A stretch of DNA of 64,000 bases from Calamus simplicifolius (GCA_900491605.1 UESW01004252.1:624124-688123); one strand, 5' to 3'. Positions 10,957 through 24,347 are shown, counted from the first letter of the stretch. Made by a program: numbers and translations. Notes: generated by a model not told the origin, from the letters alone.

Positions 10957-11925
10957 CACTACTAGATATATGTCCCTTGGTAATAGCCTTTCACCAAGGG
11001 ATATATGTCCCTCAAAAAATTGCTAAGGGATTATAAAGGGATTTTTAAGGGATTTTAAATTATTTTAAAATCTGATTTCAGTAAGGAATCTCTAAGGAAT
11101 TTGCTAGGGATATATTTTTCTTGATAATTTTTTTTAAAATCCCTTGGTAATCTACAAGAGATCAGTGACTAATTATTTAAACAATTTTTTGCAAAGGATT
11201 TGTAAGGAAAGTTTGGTACCTTAGAGATTTACTAAGGAATAAATCCCTTGATGCTGGAAAGATATTTTTAAAAATAAAAAAAATGATATCAAGGAGGGAT
11301 TGTTTCTTAGAAATTCCTTAGTGATTTTAAAACTTATATCAAACATATGTATTTACAGATTCTTTCACTAGCATAAAATAAAAGTTATAAGTAAAATTAA
11401 TATTATGTACTAATTTTTAATAACATTAGTTAAACTAAAAAATTCCTTCATTTCTTTCTCTCTCTAATTTGTTCAAATCTTATCAAAATCCTAGGCTTGC
11501 ATTTTTTGTTGCTAATGATCAAATTGGCATAGCGGTAAGGGGCTAGCATTTGAACCCTTTGGTTATAGGTTTAAACCACTTTCATGCCTTTATTAAGTAG
11601 TTGAACATTAAGATTTTCTTGTTGAAGAAATACCCTGGGCAATCAAATTGGTGCAATGGGTAATCAGCTGGTAAGGAAAATTTCCTCGATGAATCCTTTG
11701 GTAATCACTGAAGGATTTATGCATTTTGGTTAGTGATCCCTTGCTAAAAGTTTTAGATCGCTCAGTAATTACCAAGAAATTTCTGAGGAAGACTTTCACC
11801 AACATCATATATTCCAAAGGATGATTTTTTCTTAAAAATCCTTCAGTGAAGTACTCTTCACCAAGAGATTTTTGACTTTCACTAAGAGATTTTGTTCCTC
11901 GCTAAAAGGTTAATTTCCGGTAGTG
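10957..11925. mobile_element. non-autonomous CACTA element, 969 bp
   Basis: Starts CACTACTAG and ends CCGGTAGTG, so both ends have the CACTA terminus. It is flanked by the 3-bp duplication TTA (10954-10956 and 11926-11928). The interior is filled with short subterminal-type repeats around AAGGGAT and CCTTGGTAA in both orientations, and has no convincing coding sequence. Removing it joins gypsy RT coding sequence in frame on the minus strand (FKIDL then KSGYYQV), which confirms both ends. Confidence 0.9.
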
Positions 11926-12275
11926 TTAAGGTCAATCTTAAAGAAAATAGTTGCTCCGGCCATTATATCTAGCATGTCATCAAAACAGAGAATGAAAAAA
12001 TGATACTTAACTATTATTTTGTTAATGGCTCAACTATTAATGCACATCCTCCAAGTGTCATATTTTTTGGGGGTTAAAAGGGGAGGTACTACACATGGAC
12101 ACAGACTTTTCCTAATAAATCCCATCTTAAGGAGTTCTCCAATCTATTTTTGTAATTCTAAGTGCTCAGTGGGATTCATCCTATAATGTAAAAGATTAGA
12201 AAAGTAGCTCCTGGGACTAATCTATAGTATGTTGTATGTTCCTTAAAGGTGGTAATTGATCAGGAAGTTCTTCAG

Positions 12276-12397
12276 AAAATACATCTTGAAACTCTTTTAA
12301 AAATCTTAAGGGTGCTCTTTTTGGGTTTGATAAAATACATCTTGAAACTCTTTTAAAAATTATACTATCTCCTAAGGGTGCTCTTTTTGGGTTTGAT
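12276..12397. repeat. direct repeat of about 56 bp in the gypsy pol
   Basis: AAAATACATCTTGAAACTC...TTTTTGGGTTTGAT occurs twice in a row; the second copy has about 11 extra bases in the middle. A local tandem duplication within decayed pol. Confidence 0.85.
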
Positions 12398-14463
12398 CAT
12401 GATTTTTTTAGTAGTTAAGATCCAAACTGGTGAACCCTCAGTGATCCCACGCTCTAGTTCTTTGACGCTAATCAAATTTAATCTCAGATTCTTTTCTTTC
12501 AGGTTACTAGATTCTTTCTTAATGTAATCCTTAGGTGGAGTTGGGTTTATCACAAGCTTCTTCACATGGTGGTTAAAAGATCAGGAGTTGGATCGACCAT
12601 ACAGGGTAGCATCATGGTCATATAACCAAGATCGACCTAAGATGATACTGCTAACTCCCATAAAAAGGACATCACACCATACCTTTTCTTGATAGGATTG
12701 TAGTTAGATCATGACTTGGCATCTCAGTTTAATGGGGATGAAAGTTGAGTCTATCTAGGATACCTTATAGGGATTAGGATGAGGAACCGTAGATAAACCT
12801 AGGGTTTTGATAGCACTGGTTGAGGTGGCATTAACATAGCTCCCACTATCTATAATGATCTTATATACCTTTTTCTATAACTTTACAACTGTCTATAGGA
12901 TATGGGTCCTACACCAATCCTCTTGTTCTTTGGTTTGGGTCAAGAAACATTTAATAACCCCCAATAAATCAGATGACTTAATGACTTTCTCATCTCCTTT
13001 ATATTCATCCACTAATTGTATTTCAGCTTCATACACTTCTCTTTTATGCTCATCAATAGGTTCGGGATCTTCTTCCTCTAGTTCTCTTATATGTAGGGAT
13101 CGGGTTGGGCATTGACTAGCATAGTTCCCAATTTATGATATCTAAAATAAGAAGCATTAGGATTAAGATTCTTCTGAACTTTAGGTAACTTACCCTTATC
13201 TTCCTTGCGGGTCAATGGGATGCTAGGAGTTGGTCAGCTTGGGTGCACTTGATTAAACCCTAATTTTTGATTAGGGGTACCATTCCTAGTGGGTTCAGAT
13301 CGATGGATTATGGGTCCTCTTTGAAATCTTTCGTAGTCTCTAGCTATCTGATAAGCTTGTTCAAGATCATGGACTTCTCTTAAAAATAATTCTCTTTAAA
13401 TGTCCTCATGTAGTCCAGTCCTAAATCTAGATAGAATCACAACTTCAGATTCATCTATGCTATACCTTATGACATATTCATCAAATTTGGTTATGTTTTT
13501 AGATACGGTCTTGCTTCCCTGACTCAACGTCTGCCATTGATTTAAAAGTCTTTGGTGATAGGATATGGAGAGATACTTTTTCCTTAGCTTAAGTTTCATG
13601 ACTCTCTAGATAGCTATGGGTATGTCTTCCCTTTGCCTAGTTATCATTTCAACATTCCCCCAATATAGTCAAGCCTAGTGAACTAACCTGAGTTTAGCAA
13701 ACTTGAACTTTCTCCTTTTAGACATTTTATACCACTCAAAGCACCGGTCCATATCTACTTTCCAATCAGTGTATACCTTAGGGTCAAGACTGCCATCAAA
13801 TGTAAGTGCTTCTAGCCTGAGGTTCCTAATGGCTCTCTCATTTTAGTCCATAAAATAATGATTAAGTCTCCTCTGATTAAGCTTCAAGATTGGGTCATGA
13901 CATGGGGCTCTTCTATGGTTGAGAGGTGTCTCAAACTCATGCTCAATATGGGTCTCATGGGCTTCTTCTAGAATCCCTACCAGTGTCTGGTGAATCTATG
14001 GTTCAGTATGGCAAGCTGTTCAGTAACAGCCTTCAATTAGGTTTTGAGATTAGATTCTATGGTTAAACCAAATCGGGCTCGGGGCTGATGGTAATTGGCT
14101 CCTGACCTGGTGGTCATGCAATGCACAAATTCATTCTAGGATTTTAGACCTAGAAGCTCAAGTAGAATATATCAACTCAACTTACAATCAACTCAACAAT
14201 TATCCTTTCCATTGGCCAGGTAAGAGGTGGGGTTGTGGGAGGCTCCTTTCTCTCTCGTAGGGACCTAATTAGAGAACCACAAGTCTGCTTAAGATGTTTG
14301 TTGTTGGACCCCTAGCATTGACACCACTTTCAAGAAATAACTAAAGGATTGAGTGTACTAGTTTCATCACAATACTTGGAACTCAACCATGTGGGTGTCC
14401 CTAGCTTTGCTTTAGGTTTTTACTTAATTTTAATTAGGCTTGGGATTGAGATGAGGGTGATTA

Positions 14464-14706
14464 TTTTGGGCCCAAGAAAAGGTGATGAAATCCTTTCCTT
14501 ACCTGAGATAGAGAAATTGTCCTTAAATAAATTCAGTGACGCATGCACACACATATGAAAACCTAAAGTAAAATCTGCAGATATATATTTACAGATTTTA
14601 CTTTAGGTTTTCATATGTGTGTGCATGCATCACTAAATTTATTTAAGAATAATTTCTCTATTTCAGGTAAGGAAAGGATTTCATCACCTTTTCTTGAGCC
14701 AAAACA
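14464..14706. repeat. snap-back inverted duplication, arms of about 120 bp
   Basis: The sequence from about 14464 reads towards 14586 and then repeats in reverse complement to about 14706 with almost no spacer (centre ATATATAT). The arms agree at all but a handful of positions, and apart from one short end difference the mismatches are transitions. It could fold into one long hairpin. It lies in the leader of the gypsy element, between its gag and the PBS-like site at 15033. Confidence 0.9.
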
Positions 14707-15032
14707 AATGTGTAAATATAAAAATAAGAAAAAATTATAGATTTAATAAAGATTAATTTGATGATTGATGGATACAAAGATAAATGTAGTGTTCAATGTG
14801 CTAAAAAATCAAGCAGTTCAATAAATCACAAATGCAATTACACATCAAGCAAGCAATTAGCACATCAAAACTTTAACCTAAGGGTCTCATGTCTGGCCGA
14901 AGCTCATTACTCCCATGGGTCATGATAGTATACTTTCGTATACCTACTCCAGAAGCGTGAACTCCTAAACAATGTAATTTTTTTTATAGCATGTAGAAAA
15001 ATTTCAGCACTATACATGAACATGCCTAGCCT

Positions 15033-16100
15033 GACTCTGATACCAAATTGATGCAGGATGTACCATGCAAGAGATTAACGTAGAGCAATGGTTCAAATTT
15101 TAAAGTACTTTATTTTTTAAAATAAGTAAGAATAAACTAAGATGAATATGTAAAGAGTAAAGTAACTATTTGTAGAACATGATTCACTAAGTAATAAAGA
15201 AAACAAGATCCCAAGGTTGAGAAAACACTACTTAGAACATGCTCTTTCTTCAACAAAACAGAACTTATAAGAAGATATGGGTCTGATTACCAGGCAATGA
15301 TGATCTTTGTCCTAAAAGATTGGATCACACAGCTCCTGGGATGGGCACCTAAAAGAAGAAGCTATGCTCCTGCAGATGTTTCGACTTTTCTTTAGATAGT
15401 TTCGAAGGCAAGAAGGACTCATCTAAGGATCGTAGCACCTTGGCATCTTGGGACTAGGATGCTTGGAATAGGTGTTGGAATGGGTATTTGTTTGGCCTCT
15501 CACCCTCTTCCTCATGGAGTGTCAATGCTCGGAGCATAGAAAAATAGAAGAAGAAGACTCTTTTGTTCATTAATCATCAATTGTTTTTACAAGAAGAAGG
15601 GAGGGGTTTTTTATAATAAACCCTAAGCCTTGAATTACATAAAAAAAAAGAAAATAATGGTGCCATATTATTTTCAAATAAGGAGATAGGCGGCATCTTG
15701 AAATAAAAGAAAGAGATAAGGGAATGGTGCCATATTCTGCTTTTCATAAGGGGTGGGCAACAAGTCACCTTCCATAGGGGGCTTATTTGCTTCCTTTTAT
15801 GCTGAGATGACTTCATGAAAATCCTGGGATACCCTAATTGAGTAGATGGTGCCTACTTTGACTAGGGTTCCGTATGGCTACTGAGCTGGCATACTAAATA
15901 TGGTCCTTTATGGACTTGGATTTTCAACTTCTTACTCAAATAAAAATCACTGGACTCGTACTAACAAAACTTGATTATAGGACTTAAAGTCAAACCAACA
16001 TAAAGTAAGAAATCCATAATGACTCTGGACTCAAATGGATTGACAAGAATCAAAAGTCTAACTATATTAATCAGAAATCATAATAGCTTAGTAACCTCTG
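15033..16100 (-). repeat. PBS-like site and probable 5' LTR of the gypsy element
   Basis: On the minus strand 15045-15033 reads TGGTATCAGAGTC, close to the initiator-Met tRNA primer site. The adjoining plus-strand sequence starts TGATGCAGGATG at 15049, as an LTR end should. The far end of this LTR was not found (16100 is a guess). The sequence has no recognised gene; 16100-16369 is also without a recognised feature. Confidence 0.4.
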
Positions 16101-16369
16101 TCTAATCCTGGTGCTCGCACCATCTTTCTTTCCATCCTCTTCACTAGCCAAAACAACTACCATGGGATGGTCCAGCCATCTTAGTGTGTAGCAGTCTCTG
16201 GCCCATCTCCTTCTTCGGCTAAAGGTACTTCCACGATTTCTTCTTTGATGACCTCTAGCAAGCCTCTTTTAGATAAAGCCTAAGTATTTTGAATTTCCTT
16301 GGTACTTAGTAACGATTCAGTAGTAGTAACAATTATGTTTTTGATAGATATACCATGTGGCTTTCATCT

Positions 16370-16490
16370 ATGGGATTCTCATCCTCACATGGCGAAGGCA
16401 TGAGGAGACAATGCCATCATGACAAGTAAGAATTTTTATGCCATGGACAACTGCTAACATAGGCAGAAGATTTTTTAGTTATTGATGATA
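16370..16490 (+). pseudogene. GRF-type zinc-finger gene relic, 5' part
   Basis: From an ATG at 16370 the frame reads MGFSSSHGEGMRRQCHHDK, then after a 1-nt shift MPWTTANIGRRFFSY. This matches the first half of a GRF zinc finger (C-x-C...WTxxNxGRRFxxC), found in plant DNA-associated and transposon-linked proteins. The domain stops where the Athila-like element begins and resumes at 37784. The expected second Cys and the Cys after RRFF are missing, and there is a stop after CHHDK. Confidence 0.65.
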
Positions 16491-17571
16491 TGTGATTGTT
16501 GTCGTTGGTAGTCAAAAATAAAATCTACTCACTACTATAGCTAGTTGTAAATCAGGATCGTATCCTTGGGGACCAAGGGCAATTATTTCATTAAAAAAAT
16601 TATCTATAGAGGAGTATATTAAGAGTAGTGGTTATTAAAAGATAATAACTAATTAATTAACAAAATCAAGAGAGCAGAAGAAGCAACCCAGGAATCCAAA
16701 TCATCATGCAAATAGGTTTTATCTTCTTTTTTTAATGTTACAATAGCAATAATTATTACAAATTAAGGGTTAGAATAATTTATCTCTTATCAGGCATGGG
16801 TCGTATTAGGAGATCACAACACGTCCGTTTAAAGTATAAACTATCTAATTATTTGTAAGGTTAGAGGTCTAATATATCATTCTATGATTTATTTCTCTTA
16901 GGTACATATTGTATCTTGAGATCACGGTACGTTGATAGAGGATATAGGTCGTGTATGCTAGATCAAAACCTCGATCAGAAAAATAAATTAAAGATATATG
17001 AAAGAAGAACATGATTTTATTGCATAGAAATTAATTAATAAAAAGAAAGATAGAATCTAGTTAATTACAGGCTTCATCATCATCTGAAGTTGAAGAAATC
17101 TAGCCACTCTTTACTGCCGCCAGCATCCCCTCCATAATTCTCTTCTCCTAAGCTTAAATATAATGATCTAAACAAAAGAAAAATAACAAGAATTCTCTAG
17201 AAAACTCCTTCCCCTAGACTACTGCCTAGAGTCCTTTTATAGAGCTCATCTAGAGCTTCCTTATAGTCAATGTTAGAGTCAATCGGGTTCAAGATCGATT
17301 AGATATCGTGAGAAAACTTCTCAGCCGTCCATTCTACATAATAGGCCTTAGTTTATGCTGAGAATCATGCAAAATCATCTCTTCCTTCCTTCTCGAATAA
17401 ATAGAGTTCTGATTTGAGTGTCGTCTGCATCGTTGGACTCTAAAAATTAAGCTCTTTCCATCTATGGGCTTTTTTTCTACAAAACATCAATAAAAGTATC
17501 AATTATTAATAAATTTAAAGTAATTAATTTTTATGTTAATGGTTAAACTAGGATAATTAATGGACTTATCA
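16491..17571 (-). repeat. 3' LTR of the Athila-like element
   Basis: Aligns by eye along its length with 36740-37783, including a shared core with AAAAGATAATAACTAATTAA. It ends GGACTTATCA like its partner. On the element strand the preceding internal sequence is TTAGGGAGTG, a short polypurine tract. Many differences between the LTRs show an old insertion. Confidence 0.87.
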
Positions 17572-18619
17572 CACTCCCTAATTTAATCATTGCTAGTCCC
17601 TTAGCAATATAAATAAAATCATGTGTCACTAAGATTATCCTTTGCAAAATTAGATTTAGGCTTAATGTTGAAAGAAGCTAGTCGGTATCACTAACTAAGC
17701 ATTAAGTTTCTGAAGTAAATTTAGTAGTCAAAATCATCAAAAATTTTCTTAGAGTTCATCCATAGATTTATAGCACTTATGACTAACTTAGTATTTCAGT
17801 ACTAGTTTGTAAGGAACATTGGTATTATCGCTTATCACTTATTTTGGTTAATTTTTATATACCCTCAAATTAAGTACATGAACTGAGGTAGCTTTCACAC
17901 TGCCTGATTTTATTTTATTTTTTACACTATCTTCGCACTGCCCACTTTTTGATGCAAACAATAATGCTTATTTAAGTGAAGGTGCCAGTTACTCGATGAA
18001 AAACCAATGTTTAGACTTTTTTTAGGTAGGTAGCTTTATCCTCAAATTCAAGTTTCTCTTAATGGGGTGTATATCAATTGTCAATTTTCAGCAATAATTG
18101 AATCTTCAATTGACATTACAACTAATACTTAGTTTACCTCGTCAGTGTACATGTGCAATAAAAATACTAATAGCCTTTAGATACCTAAGTAGGCTGCTAA
18201 AAGTTAGATCAGCTAGTCTACTTCTTGGCTCACTACAATAATTAGCTAATACTTTCTAATTTTATTATATTTTCCTAGTCAGTTTTGCTTAAGAATTTCT
18301 TTCATAATACATGATTTATAAAAAGTTTTTAAATTTTTAAAAATTGTTAAGGTGTTTTTTAATTTTTTTTTTTGAAAAGGTTTTCCCTTATCCCCCAACT
18401 TAATTCTCATTATCCTCAATAGAGTAAGAAAGATTAAAACAAAAAAGATACCACTTGGATGAGATATGCCTCGTGTAATGCTAGAAGTGACCGTACGGAG
18501 CAGTCTCTTATTCCTAACAATAAGAATCACTAAAATAAAGGTCAAAAAATAAAAATTTGGGTTGCCTCACAAAAATCACTGAATTTACTGTCTTCAGCCA
18601 TATGTCATGGCTTACTCTG

Positions 18620-21600
18620 GTTCATATAGAATCATAACCTCCTAGCTTCTTCATCGGTTAATTCCAGGAATGGATTCAAGCATTTTCCATTAACTTTGAA
18701 AATAGTACCATTATTTAGATTTTTAATTTCTATCGCTCCATGTGGAAGACTTCTTTCACTATGTATGGGCCAATCTATTTGAATCTTAATTTTTTTAGAA
18801 AAAGATTTTCTAAAGATACCTTCATCGTGGAAGGTTTTAGGCTTTTCCTTATAAATTTTTGCATTTTTATATGCTTCGTTTCTAATTTCTTTAAGTTCAT
18901 CCACTTGTAATTTTCTTTGGTCTCCGGTTGCGTCTAAATCCATGTTTAATTATTTTATGGCCCACATTGCCCTATGTTCTAATTCTATCGACAAGTGACA
19001 TGCCTTACCAAATACAAGCCTATAAGGAGATATTCCTAAATTGGACTTGCAAGTAGTGCGATACGCCCATAGTGCATCCACTAGCTTCACTGACCAATCT
19101 TTTTGTTAGAGCTCACGGTCTTCTCTAGGATCTATTTGATTTATCGATTAGAAACTTTTACTTATCCACTTATTTGCAGGTATAAGGTGTAGCCATCTTA
19201 TGGATGATGTTATACTTTCTCATCAGTGATGCAAAGGATTGGTTGCAAAAGTATATTTTACGATCAATAATGATAGCCCTTGGAATATCAAAGCGGAAGA
19301 GGATATGTTCCTTGAGAAATTTTACACCAATTTTGTTATCATTAATTTTATAAGGCATTGCCTCTACCCACTTGGATACATAATTTATGGCTATCAAAAT
19401 ATACTCGTTTCCAAAAGATTTTGGAAACGTCCCATAAATTCAATTTCTTATACATCAAAAATCTCTACAATCAATATTAGATTCATAGGCATCATATCTC
19501 TCTTTGTGATTTGGCCTATTTGCTGATACCTAACACAACTTTTAAAAGAACTTTGTCGCTATCTTTTTAGCTCCAAAATGATCACCAAAAGCTTGGTCAT
19601 AAGAAAAGGACAAAATGCTCTTAACTTCTTGATCTGGAATGCAACTCCTAATAATCAAGTTAGGACATTGTTTAAATAAATATGTATCATCCCAAATAAA
19701 GTATTTTACTTGGAAGAAAATTGATTTCTATCTTGAGCATTTTAGTGCATCAAAATTTGACCAGTGGCTAAGTAATTGACTATGTCAACGTACCATGGTT
19801 CTATGGTGGCAGACATAAGTTATTTATCAGGAAAGGACTCATTGACAGGTAATTCTTTAGTAGGTGTGATTGCTAACCTAGATAATGATCAACTACTACA
19901 TTTTTGGTATCCTTTTTAACTTTAATCTCTAGGTCAAATGCTTATAAGAGTAAGATCCATCTAATTAAGTGCGCCTTGGCATCCTTCTTTGAAAGAAAAT
20001 GCTTGATGGTAGAGTGATCAGTATAGATGACTACATGAGATCCCACTAAGTACGACCTAAATTTTTTAGTATAAATATCATGGCTATAAATTCTTTTTCA
20101 GTGGTAGAATAGTTGAGTTGTATATCATTCAAGGTCTTACCAGCATAGTAGATCACTCGAGGTAGTTTATCAATTCTTTGCCCTAGAACCTCTCCTATGG
20201 CATAATCAAATGCGTTACAAATAAGCTCAAAAGGTTGAGTCCATATAGGTGGGTTAATGATTGGTGCTGAGGTTAATTCTTTATTTAAATATTCAAAGGA
20301 CTCGAGACATTTAGATGTGAAGTCAAATTTGACTTCTTTGGCAAATAGGTTAGTCAATGGTCGAGCCACTTTGCTAAAATTCTTGATAAATCTTCGGTAA
20401 AATCCAACATGTCTAAGGAATGATCTTATATCCTTGACTAATTTAAGTGGAGAAAGATTTGCACTCAAATCTACCTTCGTCTTGTCTACTTTTATGCCTC
20501 TATTTCAAATTACGTCACCAAGGGCTATACATTCCTTCACTATAAATTAGTACTTCTTTCAATTTAGTACTAAATGCTTTTTCTTGCATCTTTCTAAAAC
20601 TAGTCTAAGGTGATATAGGTATCTAGAAAAAGTAGATCCAAAAATGAAAAAGTCATCCATAAAAATCTCAAGGAACCATTCTATAATATCAGAGAAAATA
20701 CTAATCATGCACCTTTGAAAGGTAGATGGTGCATTACACAAGCCAAAGGGCATACGTCTATAGGTAAAGGTTCCATATGGATAGGTAAATGTTATCTTCT
20801 CTTGATCCCCTAGGGCTATTGCAATTTGATTGTAGCCAGAGTATCCATCCAAAAATAATAAAAGTCATGCCTCGGTAATCGTTCTAACATTTGGTCTATA
20901 AAGCGCAAAGGAAAGTGATTCTTCTTGGTGGCTGTATTTAATTTTCTATAATCGATGCATACCCTCCATCCAGTTTGAATTCTTGTTAGGACCAACTCAT
21001 TGTTCTCATTTTTGATCACAGCAACTCTTGCCTTCTTGGGCACCACATACACGGGACTTACCCAAGAACTATCTAAAATAGGATAAATTATACCGTTGTC
21101 ATGAAGTTTGATGATTTCTTTCCTTACTATATTCTTCATAGCTAGGTTAAGTCTCCTTTGGGGGTCTATTATGGGCTTGGCTTCCCCCTAAGTGAATCTT
21201 ATGTTGAACGATCGTGGAGCTAATCCCCTTTATATTAGCCATGGTCCATCCTAACACTTCTTTATTTTCTCTTAGGGCATTTAGTAGTTTTTCTTCTTGT
21301 AAAAAGTCCAGGTTGGCTAAAATAATCACATGCAGAGTTTTTGATGGACCTAGGTATGCATATTTGAGGTGCTTAGGAAGTGGCTTTAGTTCTAATTTGG
21401 ATGCTTGCTCTATTGATGGTTTGGGTAATGGTTCAGGTACTTTCTTTAGTGGTTCAATTAGAGGTTTTCATCTTGATTTTTCATCATTTATAGCAATCTC
21501 ATTAATTTGCTTTCCATCTTGGTTCATGCAGACTTCTAAGTCAAGCTCTTCATCACTAAGGTCAATTGGATCATAAATAGTATATTGAACATAATTTGAG

Positions 21601-22430
21601 TCGCTCGTTTGACATATATTGGTAAGATTGAAAATATTAAGATCAATTGATATATTCTCAAAGGAAAGTTTTGTTAATCCATTTTGGCAATTAATTTGGG
21701 CATTAGATATGATAAAAATGGTCTACCTAAAATCACTATGATGTGGCTCTTTGAGTTCGTCACCAGTTTAGTTTCTAAAATCACAAAGTCCACTAGATAG
21801 ATAAAGTTACTAACTTTGATCAACACATCCTCTACTATTTCCCTGGGTACTTTCAAAGAGCGATCTACTAGTTGTATGGTCATTCCTATAGGCTTTAGTT
21901 TTTCTAACCCTAGTTGCTTGTATATAGAGTATGACAATATATTAACACTCGTCCCTAAGTCTAATAGAGCCCTGTTTATGAGGGTATTTCCCATAATGCA
22001 TAAAATAGTGGGTGACCTTGGATCTTTGTATTTTACTAGCATATGGTTTGACATGTAACATCTCACATTGGCTGCCAGAAAGTCTCTCTTAGGCACATTG
22101 ATGGTCTTCTTTTTGGTATACAAATCCTTAAGGATTTGGGCATAAGTTGAGATCTGTTGGATCATGTCCAATAAGAAGATATTCACTTTAACTTACTTAA
22201 AGACCTTCCAAATTTTATCGAATTGGGTTGAATTTTGGTTGGGCTTAAGTCTATTTGGGAATGGTGCTACAATCCTAGTTTTTGGTTCATCTCCCTCTGG
22301 CATAGATTCAGCTGGTAGGTTGGGCATTACATAAGACTTTAATGCCTCAGGTATTTCAGGTTGACCCAGCTCAATAAGTTGTTCAAGTGGTGGGACTTCT
22401 AATTCTTCTTCTTCATATGTACCCATCTGG
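18620..22430 (-). pseudogene. Athila-like pol: protease, RT, RNase H, integrase
   Basis: Protease: ALLDLGTSVNILSYSIYKQL (about 21960; the usual DTGAS motif reads DLGTS). RT: VCIDYRKLNTATKKNHFPL (20990), GYSGYNQIAI, MPFGLCNAPSTFQRCM (20730), then EIFMDDFFIFG where RT has its catalytic DD. RNase H: LICNAFDYAIGEVLGQR and YAGKTLNDIQLNYSTTEKE (20230-20060). Integrase core: NYVSKWVEAMPYK and FDIPRAIIIDRK (19390-19270). C-terminal region: GAIEIKNLNNGTIFKVNG (18740-18670). The frames are separate and contain stops, so no full polyprotein is made. The IIIDRK stretch replaces the usual IISDGG, losing a typical active-site context. Confidence 0.87.
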
Positions 22431-22964
22431 TTATCTATTTATTTTTAGATCTTAATGTATGAATGGTACTTAGTTGGTTAATCTGGGCTCCTTGTCTTAA
22501 TCCTTGGATGCTTAGGTTCCTCGGTAGCATATCCTGTTCTCTTTCACTTATGATTGTGGCTAACTGACCTACATGAATCTTCAAATGAGCTATGCCCTGA
22601 GTATTAGTGGATAGTTGTTGACCTATATTTTGTATAAGTTATTCAGGATGGCATTGGTACAAGTTATCATAGCATAAGTATCAGCTTGGGATTTAACTAG
22701 GGTTTCAGAGTTTTGTCTCTGAAACTACACCACTTTTCATTCTTATTAACTAGTGGGTTGTTTCTGTTGATCCTACATTGATTTTAATGTTTACAAAACA
22801 ATTAAGCAATGGTTAATCAAGCCTGTTGCAGAGAAGTTCAGATGTTCTACAAGTAAGTATCTTCCTGCACAAATTTTATGTGAGCATATATTCATTTTAT
22901 CTTGCCACTTGCTTACTATCAAATTCCTATGGCCGTTCTATTTTATTTTATTTTTGGGAGTTAG

Positions 22965-24115
22965 CTATCTAGCTAGCTTGCTCTTTTCCCTAGCTAGCTG
23001 GAACGTCATTTAGCTAACTACCAACTTATATCTGTGATTTGGCCGATTGTTTATTCTTTGGAGCTAGCTGGTAAGCTAGCTTGCTCCTTTGTTAGCTAGC
23101 TGAAGTTCCTTTTAGCTAGCTAAGGTGCCTATTAAAATTGCCTGGCCGAGCCTTATAATTTTAGAGCTAGCTGGTGAGCTAGCTTGCTTCTTCATTAGCT
23201 AGCTGGAGCTACTTGTTAGCTAGCTTGGCCTCTTTATCAGTTAGCTGGTGTTCATTTTAGCTAACTATGGTTTTGAACGCCACTATGCCAACCATGTACC
23301 TTGGGTATCAGTTAGCTGCTTAGCTAACTTGACTTCATTGTTAGCTAGCTGGCTTACTTTTTAGTTGACTATGTTTTCCTGTTACATATAATGGCCGAAC
23401 GCCCTTCTTTTCTAGCTGACTGATGAGCTAGCTAATGCTTCTCTTAGTTAGCTAGCTTCTCCTGTTAGTTGACTGCTTTGTTTTGGAGCTAACTGGTTTC
23501 TTTCTTAGCTAACTAACTTTCATAGGATCCTCCAAGCTATGAGCCACTCTTTTTCAGTTAGCTGGAGAGCTAACTTCCACTCTTTCAGGCCGTGTGGATT
23601 CACTGCTGAGTTAGCTAGAGAGTTAGCTATCTTCTGGTTTAGTTAACTGGGAAGCTAACTCCTCCCTGGGCATATGGATGCTGCTTTTCATCAGTTAGCT
23701 AATGAGCTAACTCCTCTGGACGATTGCTTTATTGCTTTTTGGCTTAGTTAGTTGGGAAGCTAACTATCAGTTGCTCAGTTAGCTGAATAGCTAACTCCTC
23801 ACTCTCTAACATTTCTATTTCTCTCTGCAGACTGAAAGCTATTCAAAATTAGTTAGCTGGGAAGCTAACTATCCATTATTTTAGTTAGCTAAATAGGTAA
23901 CTATTGGGAGTTGACTTTTTCTCCTCAGCCGCATGAATTGATTGCTAGTTAGCTGGGAAGCTAACTAACCATTGTTTTAGCTAGCTCTCCTCTCCTGAGC
24001 TTTTGGCGTGTGATCTCTTGGAAGCTAGCTTGTGAGCTAGCTAAGGACACTTCCTCCTTTTGATGGCCGACCGTCTTCAACTCTCTCAGCCGCCTGTAAT
24101 TAATTCCAGTTAGCT
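22965..24115 (+). repeat. palindromic GTTAGCT/AGCTAAC motif array in U3
   Basis: Dozens of copies of GTTAGCT, AGCTAAC, TAGCTAGCT and hairpin forms such as GTTAGCTGGGAAGCTAAC, spaced irregularly by 15-50 bases. The motif is kept while the spacer varies. It ends about 230 bases upstream of the TATA-like box. The 3' LTR has the equivalent array at about 32460-33620. Confidence 0.92.
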
Positions 24116-24347
24116 GTCTTTCTGGCCATTGTTGGGCGTGCTTCTCTCTCTCTCTCTATTTTATTTTGATTGCTATTTTCAACTAGACCAACTTTTGATT
24201 TTTGAATTATGACAGAGTTCTTCCTACCTCAAATGGATTTATGCATTCAATGCTTAAGGGAAATAATCTCAACGGTTATGTTTTCTTCTTGTTTTTATTT
24301 CCATTTGTTTCAATTGTATCTAACGGATCTTTTTGTTGTTGGATCGT

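Larger units (their letters stand above)
10927..14300 (-). pseudogene. Ty3/gypsy gag-PR-RT, decayed and interrupted
   Basis: Gag is near 13900-13396 with KKYLSISYHQRLLNQWQ and ITKFDEYVIRYSIDESEV. The protease region follows near 12880-12800 (IDSGSYVNATS). The start of RT (DDMLDIMAGATIFFKIDL) ends at the CACTA insertion at 11925 and resumes at 10953 as KSGYYQV, then breaks into PPR sequence near 10927. Stops and shifts are frequent. RNase H and integrase are missing because the element is truncated at the PPR junction. The gag resembles chromovirus gags, but the lineage is not certain. Confidence 0.8.

Noticed and set aside
14315..14330. A second PBS (TGGTGTCAATGC) before the gypsy gag
   Set aside because: Three mismatches to the initiator-Met site and no LTR end next to it; the site at 15033-15045 fits better.
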